Below, in pieces: positions 11,964 to 24,814 of a stretch of 64,000 bases of DNA (its first letter is position 1; each line of letters starts with the position of its first letter). The notes below the pieces were generated by a model. It was not told the DNA's origin, ran no database searches, and saw only the letters and a list, made by a program, of their open reading frames with translations. The position numbers and the translations under genes are program-made. The stretch spans positions 248,001-312,000 of the forward strand of contig JAQJZZ010000012.1 in NCBI GenBank assembly GCA_030077755.1. The letters are read 5' to 3'. Source of the stretch: Filosporella fistucella (taxonomy: Eukaryota > Ascomycota > Leotiomycetes > Helotiales).

Positions 11964-13156
11964 TTTTGGACGACGTGAGATGCAAGAAATTGTTCAATCA
12001 TCTAGGGTAACACACCTTATTTTATGGCCCCAAAAACATCGTGCCAAGCCCTAGAGTAGATGTCCATATGACTCCTACCATATCGAAATTATTTTCCGTA
12101 GCATGTGAAGCCGAAAACAATTCACCAGAATAGTCGAGTTTTCTCGAATTGCAACTGTCGTCGGACATGGTCATGATCTTGGACCTGCCAAGAGACGGCA
12201 GTTCGTGTTTCCATCGAATAATTCATCTCGACATAACGTGTTATACTTTTTGTGCAAAGGGTACCTGGCATACGGTATCCTTTTTTGGAGTGAAGTGATC
12301 TGGATTTGGGTTAATCAGCAGGAGAAAACTGTGCGGTGACCGAAGATGTGTTGATGTAGGAATCCTGTGATGTAGATTGCTCCGAGACCAACGAGACAGG
12401 GGAGGGGTGCAATTGCGGGGTAGAGGATTGCCCATCAGAACTCCACCTCGAGACTTGAAAGAGAGAACTGATTATGTAAAAGTGGGACTGTAGTTGACTG
12501 CAAGCAAAATATCATCAGTTGCCTTCATAGGAGGCCAGGGATAGTATCTTACCATGTGAGAATCATGCAACTGGGGGCATCTGCCTGCGGCCACTGCACA
12601 TATCCTCGCTGGCGGTCAATGATGAAATCATCACTGTTTGTATTGGATCCTTCTTGAGTTACCTGGCATTCATAAGAGCTAGACCAGCCTATGCTGTCTG
12701 TACGGTGTTCGAGCGAGGATTGAGCTTGGTTGTATCTTCTCCTGAATACTGATCGACTAACTTTTCGCCATCTATGAAAAGGTCATATACACACCAAAAA
12801 CTTTCATTTCCTCACAATACACAAAGCGTGGATATGAACATCTTCAATTTTTCATTCTCCTCTCCAGCACACTAATGGTATCTGCTCAACAATCTCTTCT
12901 CAAATTAACACACTCTCTCCCTTCATTTCATATCCTCCTTCGAACAACAATGCGAAACTTAAAGCAAAAAAGCAAAGAACTGGTATCTAACAAACTCAAA
13001 CTCACTCAAGGCAACACATCGCATCGCAATGCTCGCAACGCAGGGCTATGCAATGCTATGCAGGAAAGTCATCTCTCCCCTCACTGAAAAAGAGGCGCTC
13101 ATTCATGAATCGGAACTCTCGCTCTACGACTTATCACACAAAAGTCTCTCGTACGA
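11964..13156. other. intergenic spacer
   Basis: Nothing is supported here. It contains the promoter of the oxidase gene on its left and the 3' flank of the large acidic protein gene on its right. Small open frames (12241-12435 minus, 12875-13087 plus) show no domains. Confidence 0.4.
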
Positions 13157-16100
13157 TTAAGCAGCACCAGCTGTCGCATTCGCTGGGATAACAGGAGCAC
13201 TTTCTCCAACTTTTGCGTCTTTCCCCTTATCTCCACTCTCTTCCTCTGTAGGAGCCACCACAGGAGCACTCTCTTCTTTCACTCCCGATCCAGAGCCTCC
13301 AAAGGGCCAGAGAATCTTGCCGATAGTACCAAAGATACTGGAGCGTTTGACGTGGGTTGGACGTTTAGGGTGGGATGGGGCTGAACTAGTCTCATTTGTT
13401 GCTTCGGTCGCTGTTGTGGTTTCCTCAGCCGTATTTTCGATGGGGGTTTCCTCCGAGGGAGATTCAATAATTGGCTCAGGTATTTGAGTCGGCGTTTCGA
13501 TAGCTTGCTCGCTGGTTGATGGGATGGTCTTGTCTTCTTCCTCTACTACCTCATTTTCTGATGCTGCCAACGCAGGGGTTTCTGACTCGATTATAGGTTC
13601 CTCGGTTTCCGGTACTTTAGAAGATGAAGCGATGACTTCAGGTTCCTTCACATCTTCTTCGAGAGTCGTGGATGCGGGAGTGAGAGCCGGGGTGAGAGGA
13701 CTGGCGATGCTTGTAGATGCTGGAGGCGGTAGGTGGACTGCTACGTGTTGGGCTAGCAATTGGATCGCGGAGTGCATTGCGTCTAGTTCTGTATACCTGT
13801 CAGTGTGTTTTCTTTGAATACAACCATTTTGTATGCTATGGGGCTTTGCAGTGGAATAGGTTAGGAGAGGAAACATACTATCATGTAAATGATCCAAACT
13901 CTCCTTCGAGATGGTAACAGTTCCCGTCTCCGCCTTGCCGGTCTCAACATTCTTCACCGTAGTGTTATATAAACCAGCAGATGCAACTACTGCAGTCACA
14001 CCTGTAGCTACAGCAGCCGTAGGGATGATCTCGCTAGAAGTAGCTTCTGGGATTGACTCTTTCGCTGGGGGGATTGCAGTTGGCTCGGGTTCTGATTTGA
14101 CTTCAGCAACCGGGGTTTTTGTAGCCAATTCCGGGCTTTTACCTTTGGAAATTGATTCTTCAAGCTTGCTGGTTTCCTCTGGTTTGACAACCACGTCCTG
14201 TTCTGGAGCTTTGGTTTCTGTAGGCAATCCTTCCTTGGTAACAACCGGCTCAGGAATGCTCTCACTCTTTTGCTCTTCACTCTTCGACTCTTCGGGCTTC
14301 GAAATAGAAGACTCCTCGACGACCTCGCCCTCCTTGGTCACCACCACCTTCTTGATCTCAATCTGTCGTTCCACAACAGCAGAGGAAGTAACCTCCGCTT
14401 CCTCTTCAACAGATTTCTCTTCGATAGGCGAGGGGGCCGTGATGGTGAGTTCAGGAGCTTTCTGGACTTCAGGTTCCTTGCTTGGCTCGACTATCTTAGC
14501 TTCTGAAACCTCGGGTGCGATCTCAGTTGGGACAATAGGTGACGATTTAGAAGTTTCTTGCTCTTCTGGCAAAATAATTTCGGTCTTTGGAGTGGGGATT
14601 GAGTCGGCCTGAAGCTCTCGAGATTGTTCCTTCACTGCCTCTATTTGAGTGGTAGAGTTTGTTCCCTCCTCGACAGCTCCCTTCTTAGAATCGACGGCGG
14701 GTATTGGCTCCTCCTTGGATGCTGCGACGACCTCATTCACAACTTCAGACTCGATAATTGGGGTTGGCTCATCCTTGGCTACTGGAGCATCTTCGCTCTC
14801 CTCCTTCACAGCCTTGGCCTCAGGAACGTCCTTGCTTTCCTCCTTTGTCGACTCAATCTTTGCAATCGGTGCCTCGTCTTCAGTCGCTGGAACACTTTTA
14901 CTCTCCTCTTTTACAGCCTCGGCCTTGTTGATTGGTTTTAGCTCCTCTGTGGCTGGCGTCTCCTCAATCTCGCCCTTCGACTCAGTGGAGGGCGTGGCCT
15001 CGTCTTTGGTCTCAGTCTTCGCGTCGCTCTTAGAAATCGGTAACTCGACCGCCTTGCTATTCCCAACAGTTGGAGCTTCAGTTTTCACCTCGGGGGTCTC
15101 GACTTCCTCGGCCTTCTCAACCACAGGCTCTATGGCCTTGCTTGCCTCCAATACTTGAGTTTCGCTGTCTTTGGTCTCAGGGACTGGAGTTGTCTCCACA
15201 CTAAGCGCCTCCTCTCCTTTCACATCCACAGCTAGTGCAGGAGAAGTCTCCTCCTCATCTTGCTGCTCTTCCGCACTTTCCTCCTCCTTCTTTTTGCTAA
15301 TCTTAACAGCCTTGACTCCCAGTCCAGCAACAGCAGCTTCAGCCAGAAGTGGAATCTCTTTCAACACGGGAGCGCTCTCTTTCACAGGACTAGGCGGCAC
15401 ATCCTTTTTAGAAGGGGTTTCATCAATGGTGTCCTTAGGTGTGTCATCGACGAGTGGGATTTGGGCATCTGTCTTCTCTTCGGGGCGAGTTTCAGCATCA
15501 GCTTTTTTTGTTTCGGTCTCTAATGGGAGGGTTGCAGGAGGTTCTGGTTTTGAGTCGGCGGCCTGGAAGTATTAGTCTTATTCATCCTATCTAACAGCTT
15601 GTAGCTTACGGCTGGAGCAGGGGCTTCTTCCTTCACATCCTCGCTCTCGACAGATTTCTCCTTGGGGATATCCGATGCAGGCTTTTCGGTTTTTGGCTCA
15701 GGCTCGGGTTTGGCCACTTTTGTCTCGACCTGAAAATAATTAACACACGACTCGGCCACAACAGGCTCAAAAACTCACGTCTGCAGCCTTGACCTCGTCA
15801 GAAATTTCTGTCTTCTTGGTGGCAGCCTCTTCAGGAACGATCGTCTCTTCTTCGCTTTTCGAGGTTTCTGGTTTCGATTCCTCGGTCTAGTTGGGTGAGT
15901 GAAATTCTCAAATTCAGGGAATATAGGACCTACTTTTACCTCTAGAGCCTTTTCCTCAGCAGACTGTGTCTCCTCAGATTTGGGGCTTCCTGCAGTTGCC
16001 GGCACTTCGATCTCCTCGGATGCAGCAGTGATTTCCTTCTTCTCAGGCACAGATTCCCCATTCTCAGCTTCGATAACAGCCTCTTTTGGTGCTTTAACCT

Positions 16101-17544
16101 TAGTAGGCTCCTCCTTGGCAGGAATTTCTTCCTTCACAGGTTCAGCTTCAGTATCTTTAGGTGTTTCGATTTCAACAGGAACTTCCTTCTTCACAACTTC
16201 CGGTTCAGCAGCTGTAGGTGTCTCGATCTCAGCAGGAATTTCCTTTTTCACAGACTCTGGTTCAACTGCCTTAGACTGAATGACAACATCCTTCACTGCC
16301 TCAGCCTCCTCGGATTTCTTCTTCGTTATAGGCTCTGCCTCCACTGATTTTGACTGAACGGCTTCCTCTGCTTTGGTGGGAACAGCTTCCTTCGCAGACT
16401 CTGCTTCAACGGATTTCGTCTCCAGGACAGCTTCCTTAGGTGTCTCGACTTTGGTCTCCTTTGGAGGCGCCGACTCAACAGTTTTCGTTTCAACCACGGC
16501 CTCTTTCGACGTGTCTGTTTTGGCAGGCGCTTCCACCTTTGTAGGCGCTTCTTCCACAGCCTTTGGCTCGCTGGTACCCTCCTTTGGAGCTTCATTGTCC
16601 TGCACAACCGTCTGGGTAACGCTCTTGACCTCACCGTCAGTGCCAAGAGTAATCTTCAACGAAAGAGGCTCTTCCTTCCCCTCCTTAGCCAACTCAAGAT
16701 TGATAACCTTCTCTGCCTCCTTCGGTTCCATTTCCTTGATTTCAGTAGCTTGAGTCTTGATATCCAATCCTCCCTCCTTGGTCTGTCCAGCAATCAATTT
16801 CGTATCCGCACTCGCAGCAACCGCTTTTCCATCTACAGTTCCCTCGACCGTACTCTTTCCCTCGGCCTCAACTACCACTGTCGACATATCTTTTCCATCC
16901 TTCTGGGCAGCTTGTAATGCATCTTCTGCTGCCTCCTTAGCGGCATCGTCTGCGACATCCTTCGCTATAGCTTTGACGATTTTGGAACCCTCGTCCGTGA
17001 CGATCTTGGTTGCGGTCTTTTTCGCGCTGTCGGCGGCCATTTTGCCTATGAGTGCTACCTCGCCGGCGAGAAGCTGGGGTTGAACAAGAGAGGCTACACC
17101 GATTGCTACTGCTAAAGCCCCTCTGCAAGATGTTAGCTGGCTCTCAATCCCAACCCATTCAACTCCCCTCTGCCAAAATGTTTATGAAAAAAAACCTACT
17201 CAGCAATCAACTCTGGATGTTGTTTAACCGTCTCATACACCTCCTCTGCTCCCTTCGCTACCTCCTTGACCACAATTTCCGCCGCACCCTCTATCTTATC
17301 CATCAGATTCGAGGCTGTATCATCGCTAGCAGAGACGGCTTCTTTCGCGACTCCATTTTCGATTGTCTTTAGGTCTGCGATGCCAGTAGTGGCAACAGTT
17401 TTCGCGACCGCAACGGCAGTATCGACAAGGACGTGCTGGGTCTGTGAGTATTAGCAGAGTGAGGATGGAAAGATGGGACCATTTTTTTAATGTATGGGAG
17501 GGAAGAGAGGGGATACATACAGCTTGTACCACACTGGCAGCCAT
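13157..17544 (-). CDS. large Glu/Lys/Pro/Ala-rich protein of unknown function
   Basis: Seven exons: 17544-17521, 17441-17200, 17122-15934, 15886-15779, 15729-15610, 15562-13879 and 13788-13157, giving 1332 aa. The start MAASVVQA lies in an 8-codon first exon. Residues 1-150 are Ala/Val/Lys-rich and probably helical, with one hydrophobic run (GALAVAIGVASLVQPQLL, about 90-107). A Val/Ala-rich hydrophobic run recurs near 1075-1095. Between them lie hundreds of residues of imperfect acidic repeats (variants of ETPKEAV, EPVKEEIP, KSVEAE), which look disordered. The tail is Ser/Thr/Glu-rich and contains a short basic-aromatic motif (KRSSIFGTIGKILWPFGG). I recognise no catalytic domain. Possibilities include a membrane-tethered scaffold or septal/Woronin-body-associated protein, but that is speculation. 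The consistent frame across seven exons argues strongly that it is a real gene. Confidence 0.8.
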
Positions 17545-20500
17545 TTTCTATTATTCTCCTGGTCTTCCTTGCTTTCTTTCCTTCTGCTTCTCGTTTTCCT
17601 CCTATCACACACTCTCTCACTCAGGGTATATAAACAACAAACAAAAACAAAAACAATAAATACTATGATATATCACTTTCTCTCAAACTCTCGTATGCTC
17701 GTCTGATATTCTCTTCACAATTAAATGCTCACACAAAAAGGCACACGGAAACGCAATAACGGAAAGGCTTCTGCTCACCCAGCTCTGTTCTTAGGCAGAT
17801 TACACACTAAGACATCTTTCTGGCAAGCCAACCAATTTTCAGTGTTACCTTACCCACTCTCAATTACGATATAGATACTAACCTGATCAAGCTAGTATAT
17901 AACGATAAACACAAGGTAGACACATAAATAGAGCTAATCAAACACTTGCATGAGAGGCGCTAGACTGTGCTTGTATGTGCTTGACAGGAAGTGATAGAGA
18001 AGTGGAGGATATGTGAACCCCACTACGGAGGGAATATGCACCTATTATGCTTTTTACTAGGTCAGAGGAAGAGGAAGCGAAAGTGGTCATGATAGGCGAG
18101 TTGGTCTTCAATATCTTAGACAGGCATTAGATAACTAAATGAGAAGTGCTGAGTATTGTGCATTTGAAGGAGGTAAGAGGAGTCTTTGGACAAATAGAGA
18201 GAGAGAAAATTAGAGCATGTGGCTATGTTCGTAGCTTAGGGATTGGAGGAAATAGAAAAGCGGAGGAAAGGTTGTGTATCTGTGTATCTGCTTGCATTGC
18301 ATATGCATAAACATGCATGCCCGTATTGTTTTTATACCCTGTCAGTATCCATTCAATTCATGAACATGCGGGGAGAGCTCCCCCTGTTCCGACTAATAGG
18401 AGCAGCTTTGCGCGAGAAGCGCTCTCCATTTCAAATACCCTCTTAGAATACTCTTTCAACTCACCTCACCCATCTCTATAAACGATACGTATACCTTCAA
18501 TACTGAAATGATCTTCTTTTAAAATCTTTTATCATTAAACACCATCTCGCATTTTGGCGCTTCAGGTTTTTGACTGAAGAAAACGAGATAACGATGTCTC
18601 AGCCCAATTAATATGGTACGGCGGAGGAGAAGGAGCTACAATGCAAATCTATAAGCGAGGGAGGGGCGCTCGGACAAGGAGGGAGAGGAGGATTGAAATC
18701 ATTATTCGCTGTACATACCAAAGATATAACAGTGGCATTTTGTTCACTTATTTCATCATCTTCTGCTTGGTAAGAATTACCAGAACCATATCCTATTCTG
18801 AAAAACGATGATATGTAAAAACCTGGTGATTGAGAATTTGCTAAGATAAATTCAAGAAAGGGGAGCTAAACCGTGTTCTCCTACAATACATTATATTTAA
18901 ACCGCCATTGCCCTAATTCCAACAGGCCTGAAATGTCCTTGGTACATTTGCAGATCTTGACAACGCCAACCATCGCCATTACCAGGCTCTGCATGAGTCA
19001 CGTGGAGATGGTCTCGAGTTACCCGTGACGATATTAGAAATGACTGACCAGAGTACAGCATTTGAGATATTTGATCTTCGAAGAGCAGGGCAGGGCACAA
19101 GAAGTTCAGAGTTGCTAAGTAAGGACTACATTCAAGAGTCCCTATGCATAAATCGCTAGCTAATGTTACCACACGAAGATCGACGGTAGCTAGAATATAT
19201 TGAGTTTGTTGAAACTTCACCTCCTTTCCAATAACGTGCATAGCCGTAACGCCAAATCAAAATTTATTTCTTTCTTTCACATTGCTGCCCGTAATATTGA
19301 TCTCTTGACCTCGTCCTTGTGATGACCTAACGAGTATATCCTAATGAATGGGAATACATTGGCTGTAAAGCAACGCCTCGATACTAGACCCTAAATGTAG
19401 TCTTACCCATGGTGAGCCATGTCCCAGCAGTCATCAGCGCAACGGCAATTCAGAAAAACCGATTCGAGTTAAGGTTTGATGCATCCACATCTAGCTCCCA
19501 AGGGAAACAGTTGATGATACAGAAGGAGAGGCTAGAAACACAGCTGAGGCTTGAAGACTGCTGAACTTCCCTGGATTGAAAGCGTATGGCACCCAGCATG
19601 TATCCGCAATAAATCGAAGGTGTTGGGAAATAGATACGGTGGTGAGACTTGAAACGACGGAGGGTAAGTAGATGAGGTTCGAATTGCTGCTGTAGACTGA
19701 ACAGTAGGATCAATACACAGCCGAATATGAGCAGAAGCCGTGGATATTTCGCATCATTCGTACATGCGTGTACGTGTGAGAAGATATGAGAAATAGTAGG
19801 CCACCACCTCGTGCAGAAGGGTAAATCTGTGGTGCAGATGTAATCACAATTCCGCTTTCACCGAAGATCATAGTGAGCCAGACAACTAAGCAAAATGCAA
19901 ATGCAAGTGGTGGTGCCTAACACATTGTTGAAAGTCCCAAAGTGAGGAAATCCCCTCCTTTTCTTTCCTTAAGCGAGAGTCAAAACAAACTCCTCAAATC
20001 CGTCGACCACCAAATGCACCAAAGGATTGACACCCTCCTATCTACTTCCCAAATGTTATCAAATCCTGCTTGATATGAACACACTCCTCTATGCCACTCC
20101 CTTCCATTCTCGAGGTCATAACTTTAACGAGGATAAACAAATGTCCCAACTGCGTCCGTCGCAGGAATTGGAATGTCGCTAGGATGATATCTTCAGTACG
20201 CTGTATAGTCTGCACGATAAATGCAGTAGCGTATTTTGTGATTAGAATTAAAAGCATAACCGTTTCGATGTCATCAAACGGTTCGCATGGCGAAATTCTG
20301 GGGATTGTCTTTGCGATTGTGTGGCATGTGGGAGCCAAGGCATCTTCCATGGTATCTGTTATCGTATATCAGAATCTACATTTATCAGTCCATCTTCACA
20401 TCAAGAAAGTGCAATCTTTTAAAATGAGCTTTATACAAACCTTTCTCTTCCTATATGCGTCCCTGCCAGGTTAATGGCATGATACTCCCTCGCCAGCACT

Positions 20501-20690
20501 GATTCCAAACAGGACTGTGAGGGGAAGGCAGGCTTCGATAGGAAAATATATGTATTACTACGACTGATATGTACACATTCTACTCTCGTATATTCTCAGA
20601 GATCTCGACTACAGCCCGAAAAGGAATCGCAACGCAGGAGAACTAATCGCTGATACGATATTGAGCAGAGCATCGCCGATCAAAGAGCAA
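17545..20690. other. 3.1-kb gene-free region
   Basis: No gene can be supported. Open frames at 18897-19241, 19450-19713 and 20042-20350 (minus) lack domains, splice partners or a convincing start. The bases just above 17544 are the promoter side of the acidic-protein gene and include a run of aaacaaaaac-type sequence near 17630-17660. Confidence 0.4.
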
Positions 20691-22677
20691 TTACAAGCCA
20701 TCCGAAGCAGGTGGGCCCTTATAGACTGCAGAATATTAGCATCCATCACTCCTCTCAGATGGCAAAATGAAAAAGAAAACATACCCTTCCTAGCATAAAC
20801 AAAATACCACGTCGCCGAAATAGCCCCAAATCCCACCAAAACTACCGAAGCATAATTCATGCTAACCGGTGTAACAGGCAGTAATGAAGGCATACTAAAC
20901 AAAATAACCTCAAACGTGATCCACGCCAACGCGATCACATTAACAATCGGACCAACAACCGGTCCACAACTCCATTTCGCCTTATTCACTTCCTTTCTCT
21001 TATTCCAGAAAAGCGAGAGCCCGATCGGGATACCATAGGATACAGATAATGCGATAACGCCTACAGATACAAACGCCGTAAACGCAGATGAGGAACCTAG
21101 ATTGATAAGACCTAGCAGCATCTGTACGATAGTGACGAGAATAAGTGCATAAACAGGAACACCTAATTTCTTATTCACCACCGCGAAGAGTTTCGCTCCA
21201 GGGATAGCGTCATCGCGGGCGAATGCCCATGTGCAGCGAGATGCAGCGACTGTGATACTGATGGAGCAGAACATTGTTACTCCTAGCACGAGGAAAGTGA
21301 GCGCAAGACCGCCGCCTGGAGAACCCATTACGATGTGGAAGATGTAGGGGAGGGCTTGGTAGACGGGGGCGGCGGCTACATCGGCGAGGGGCGGCATGGT
21401 GACGCAGATGGGGATTATGAAGAAGAGGCCTGCAAGCCCGCCGACGGGAACGCAGAGGGACATTGCTTTTGGGACTTTGAGGGCTGGATCGGATACTTCT
21501 TCGGCCATGGAGGCAATCATGCCGATTGCTGAGAAGGTGTAGGCTGCTGGGAGCATTCCCTGGTGAGGTTAGTGGTTGAGCAAGAGGTTGTTCTGGAATG
21601 GAAAAATCGAAAAGGTGTGGAGTAAGAGTGCGATTCTGTTCTGGAGGGTCGAATATGAAAAGGTAAAGTATGCGTCCTCAAAGGTTATTTTGAGATCTTC
21701 GCACAGCTTGAGTTGATGCATCACTTGATATGAATCCTCGTCTCACAATATATCTGGGCTCCTGGAATGAGCCTGATAGAGCCAGATTCTAGCACTCGAC
21801 CTTCCGCATCCCACCCAGAAACTCCATACACCGACATCACAGTTCCAAATACATAAGAAAAGTCAACTCACAATGAAAAACGTAAATCCACCCCATCCAG
21901 ACATAGAAGTATCATAATGCCCCAAAGCATACGCAGCACTATGCCTCCCCACATCCGCCTTCACACTCAAAGCAATCAAAATAACCAAAATACTAATCGC
22001 CGTCCAAGCAGCACAAATCGTATCCACCATAGGCAAAAACTTATTCCCAAACGTACAAATGACCAACGTGATAAGACAAATAGCAAAGAAGATAAGTAGT
22101 AATTGCCAAGGCTCGGCAGCAAAATCAGGATGGTACATATTGATAGTTGCTAGGATCAGAGAAGCGAAACCAAAGTTTACAGATAGGGTAATGGTCCAGT
22201 TACCGATGAGCCAGATCCAGCCTGTGATGAAGGAGAGGACCGTCTTGTTGCGTTTGGCGATTTGGAAGGACCAGTAGTAGGGTCCTGCTGAGGTTGGGTA
22301 GCGGGACGCGAGTTCGCTCAAAGAAAGGGCTACGCATTCATCTAGGACGAGGACGACGAGCCAGCCGACGAAGATGGAGAGTTGGCCTCCTCCCCAGACT
22401 GTGTTTGGTTAGAATCGTGTATATAGGGGAGTTAGAGACGGAGGAAGGTGAAAGGCATACTGGCGGAAATCAATGGACCACCCTCTCCATATGGAATAGC
22501 AGCAATAGCTAAAGTCTGAAAGAGCAAGGTAAACAATGATCTATTCCTCCTCAACTCGGGTGTATACCCCAGAGCCGTAAGGGAATCTAAATCATGGACC
22601 GTGCCGATGCCGTCAGCGGGGGAGGTAGAAAGAGGCGTAGCCTTCTCATCGACAAAAGTGGATGAATGGTCTTCCAT
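20691..22677 (-). CDS. amino-acid/GABA/choline-type permease (APC superfamily)
   Basis: Four exons: 22677-22461, 22398-21872, 21559-20785 and 20725-20691, giving 517 aa. The cytosolic N-terminus (MEDHSSTFVDEK) precedes about twelve hydrophobic segments. Signatures of the fungal Uga4/Hnm1/Bat1 branch are present: LTALGYTPELRR, GGGQLSIFVGWLVVL, ELASRYPTSAGPYYW, SFITGWIWLIGNW and MAEEVSDPALKVPKAM. The last exon encodes only VYKGPPASDGL, a C-terminal ending common in this branch. It should be a proton-coupled importer of GABA, another amino acid or choline in the plasma or vacuolar membrane; the substrate cannot be assigned. Intron 2 (312 nt) is longer than usual. It lies in the same orientation as the ammonium transporter and the regulator to its right. 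Confidence 0.92.
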
Positions 22678-24814
22678 TATGAACGACGAGGTGATTTGAA
22701 CAGGAGATGGGAGGTTCTCCGTGGAGAGGGAATATACAGGTGCTGCTCGATGGACGCGAGGAGACGCGATGAGAGTGAGATTTGGGGTGGTGAGACAGGA
22801 AAAGGATGGGTGAGGCGTTGTCTCAGCTGGGAGGGGCACGTGATATTGAACAGCGACGAGGTCCTTTCAGCTGGGATGTTTTGATGATGAGATGGAACCG
22901 AATCGAATCGAATCCGAATCCAGGAATTGTTTGTCCAGTTGTCTTCCAAGAGTTTTAATCCTCGATTCGTAAACCGGTACTCGATAACTCAGAACACAAG
23001 CTTTGCCAACACCACACAAGCAAACCAAGCTCAGAATGTACTCCACTTGCTCTGTCTAACAGATAAGCCGAACCAGTCGCAGATATCTTTTCAATCCACT
23101 ATCAACAAGATATAAATATGCAGCTCGATTCATAAAAGGGCATCAAACAAATTCAACAAAACTTGGAACAAACCAAAGCATTCAATTCAACGAAAGCATC
23201 GAACATATAAACAGAGAATGGAAAAAAGACGAAGGGATCCCAATCCCTTATCAGGATCCTCTTTCCCTACCTATCCTATAGCCTTTCCTCTTACTTCACC
23301 TTATTTGCAGGTCTCGGGTGTGCGTACTGGCTTATCATGTCCATGGGCCCATGGGTTCCTCCCTATCGATCGATATCAGGGTCATTACCGAGCGTAGGGT
23401 ATGTACCTTGTCGATAGCTGTCCCTGTGGTCTGTGATGGACGGCTTGTTTTGGGGAGGGAGCAGCCGTTGCTTTGCTTGATGCATGTGAGAACAGGGAGC
23501 GGAGAGGTGGTGTGACGGTGATATTCTGCGTTGCCCAGTTGTATTGTACAATGGGAAAGAGAAGGGATTTGGTGCACCAGGTCCCCTGACGATAGCAGTG
23601 CAGCTTGACGGGACTGATAGCTGGGATTCCCAACGCCGAGGATCAATATCCCAAGGTCCAAGTACCGAGCGCCGAGCATGTAATTTTGTGATCGCAGATA
23701 ATAAGATACATACTATTCAGTACAATCCGGACAGATATCAATTCCTCTTCATACCAAACTCTACCTCACCTCACTCTAATCCACATCACCCCCATCTGCC
23801 CAATCACACCCTTTAATCTTTATCTCTACTCCCAGCATCTTTTTTCCTTTTTCATCTTAACCTCTCTCTCCACACAAACAGGGCATAGTGATGCCAAGTA
23901 CGCTAAAGCTGTCCCGGTTGGGAAGTTAGATGGACCATGTCATGTGAGTGTAGGGTACTAGTACCTCCCTAGTTTTCAGGGGGTGAGAGTGGGATGGTGA
24001 TGATTGTGTAGGTAGAATTGGCGAGGTATCAAATCATACTCTATAAATCACAATTAAGGATGTAGAAAGATAGGGAGGTTCTTAAAGATGAGTGGCCTAT
24101 CCGACAACAGGATGTGCGACAGAACGGCAATGGCAGGCAAGCATCGATGCCACTGGTGGGATATGCGAAAGCGACAGTCCACTGCATATTCCAAGATAAA
24201 GTTATATAACCATTGGTTACCAAACCGCTTCTTCTTTACAGTGCCCTCAAGCGTTGACCTCTCATTTTCAAAGGTGGCTTCTAATTCCTCATTTCTGATA
24301 TCTGATATCTGATATCTTTGACGTACTGTATGCTCGTTTCATTTCCTGCATATCTGACGGCTCGGGACGGACAGGGAGATGAGCCATGGCGCGACATTAT
24401 CTTTTGCTGCAGAAAACACGGGATAGAATACTGTACGATGGATGGCGCGGGATTGAGCGGTAGATAATTCCTACTTCCAAGAGATTGTTTGATAGAGGCA
24501 CGTGGAGAGGGGTTGGGTTTGTGTGTATAGTGGTGGAGTGAACACGAGAAAGGGTTTATGTTTTGCTATGGTGTCGAAATAATTGATAATAGATCCCCTT
24601 TTCACCCACGAAAGGTATTAGGTTGATAAACAAATCTCTAAAGGATGAGTAATCGCATCACCTCGCTATTTCCAAGCCTGGATAACCAGGTGCATAGAGA
24701 GATGAATAGCAGGACGTCTGTTTCTCAACTCACCTTTATACAATCCCCGTATCTTCCTCAATATCTCCAATTCATCTTCCCGTACCATCCCTCCACAACT
24801 CGAAAAAAAAAAAT
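22678..24814. other. intergenic region
   Basis: The left end is the permease promoter. Short frames near 23320-23820 on both strands are mutually overlapping shadows with no domain. I see no RNA gene or mobile element. Confidence 0.4.

Noticed and set aside
13789..13878. Uninterrupted reading frame through 13789-13878 in the acidic-protein gene
   Set aside because: The stretch has a GTATGT donor, CTGAC branch site and TACAG acceptor, is exactly 90 nt, and its removal gives the smoother sequence LHDKLDAMHSAIQLL. I treat it as an in-frame intron.
13524..17083. Long plus-strand Ser/Thr-rich frames opposite the acidic-protein gene
   Set aside because: They mirror the low-complexity Glu/Lys codons of the real gene on the other strand.
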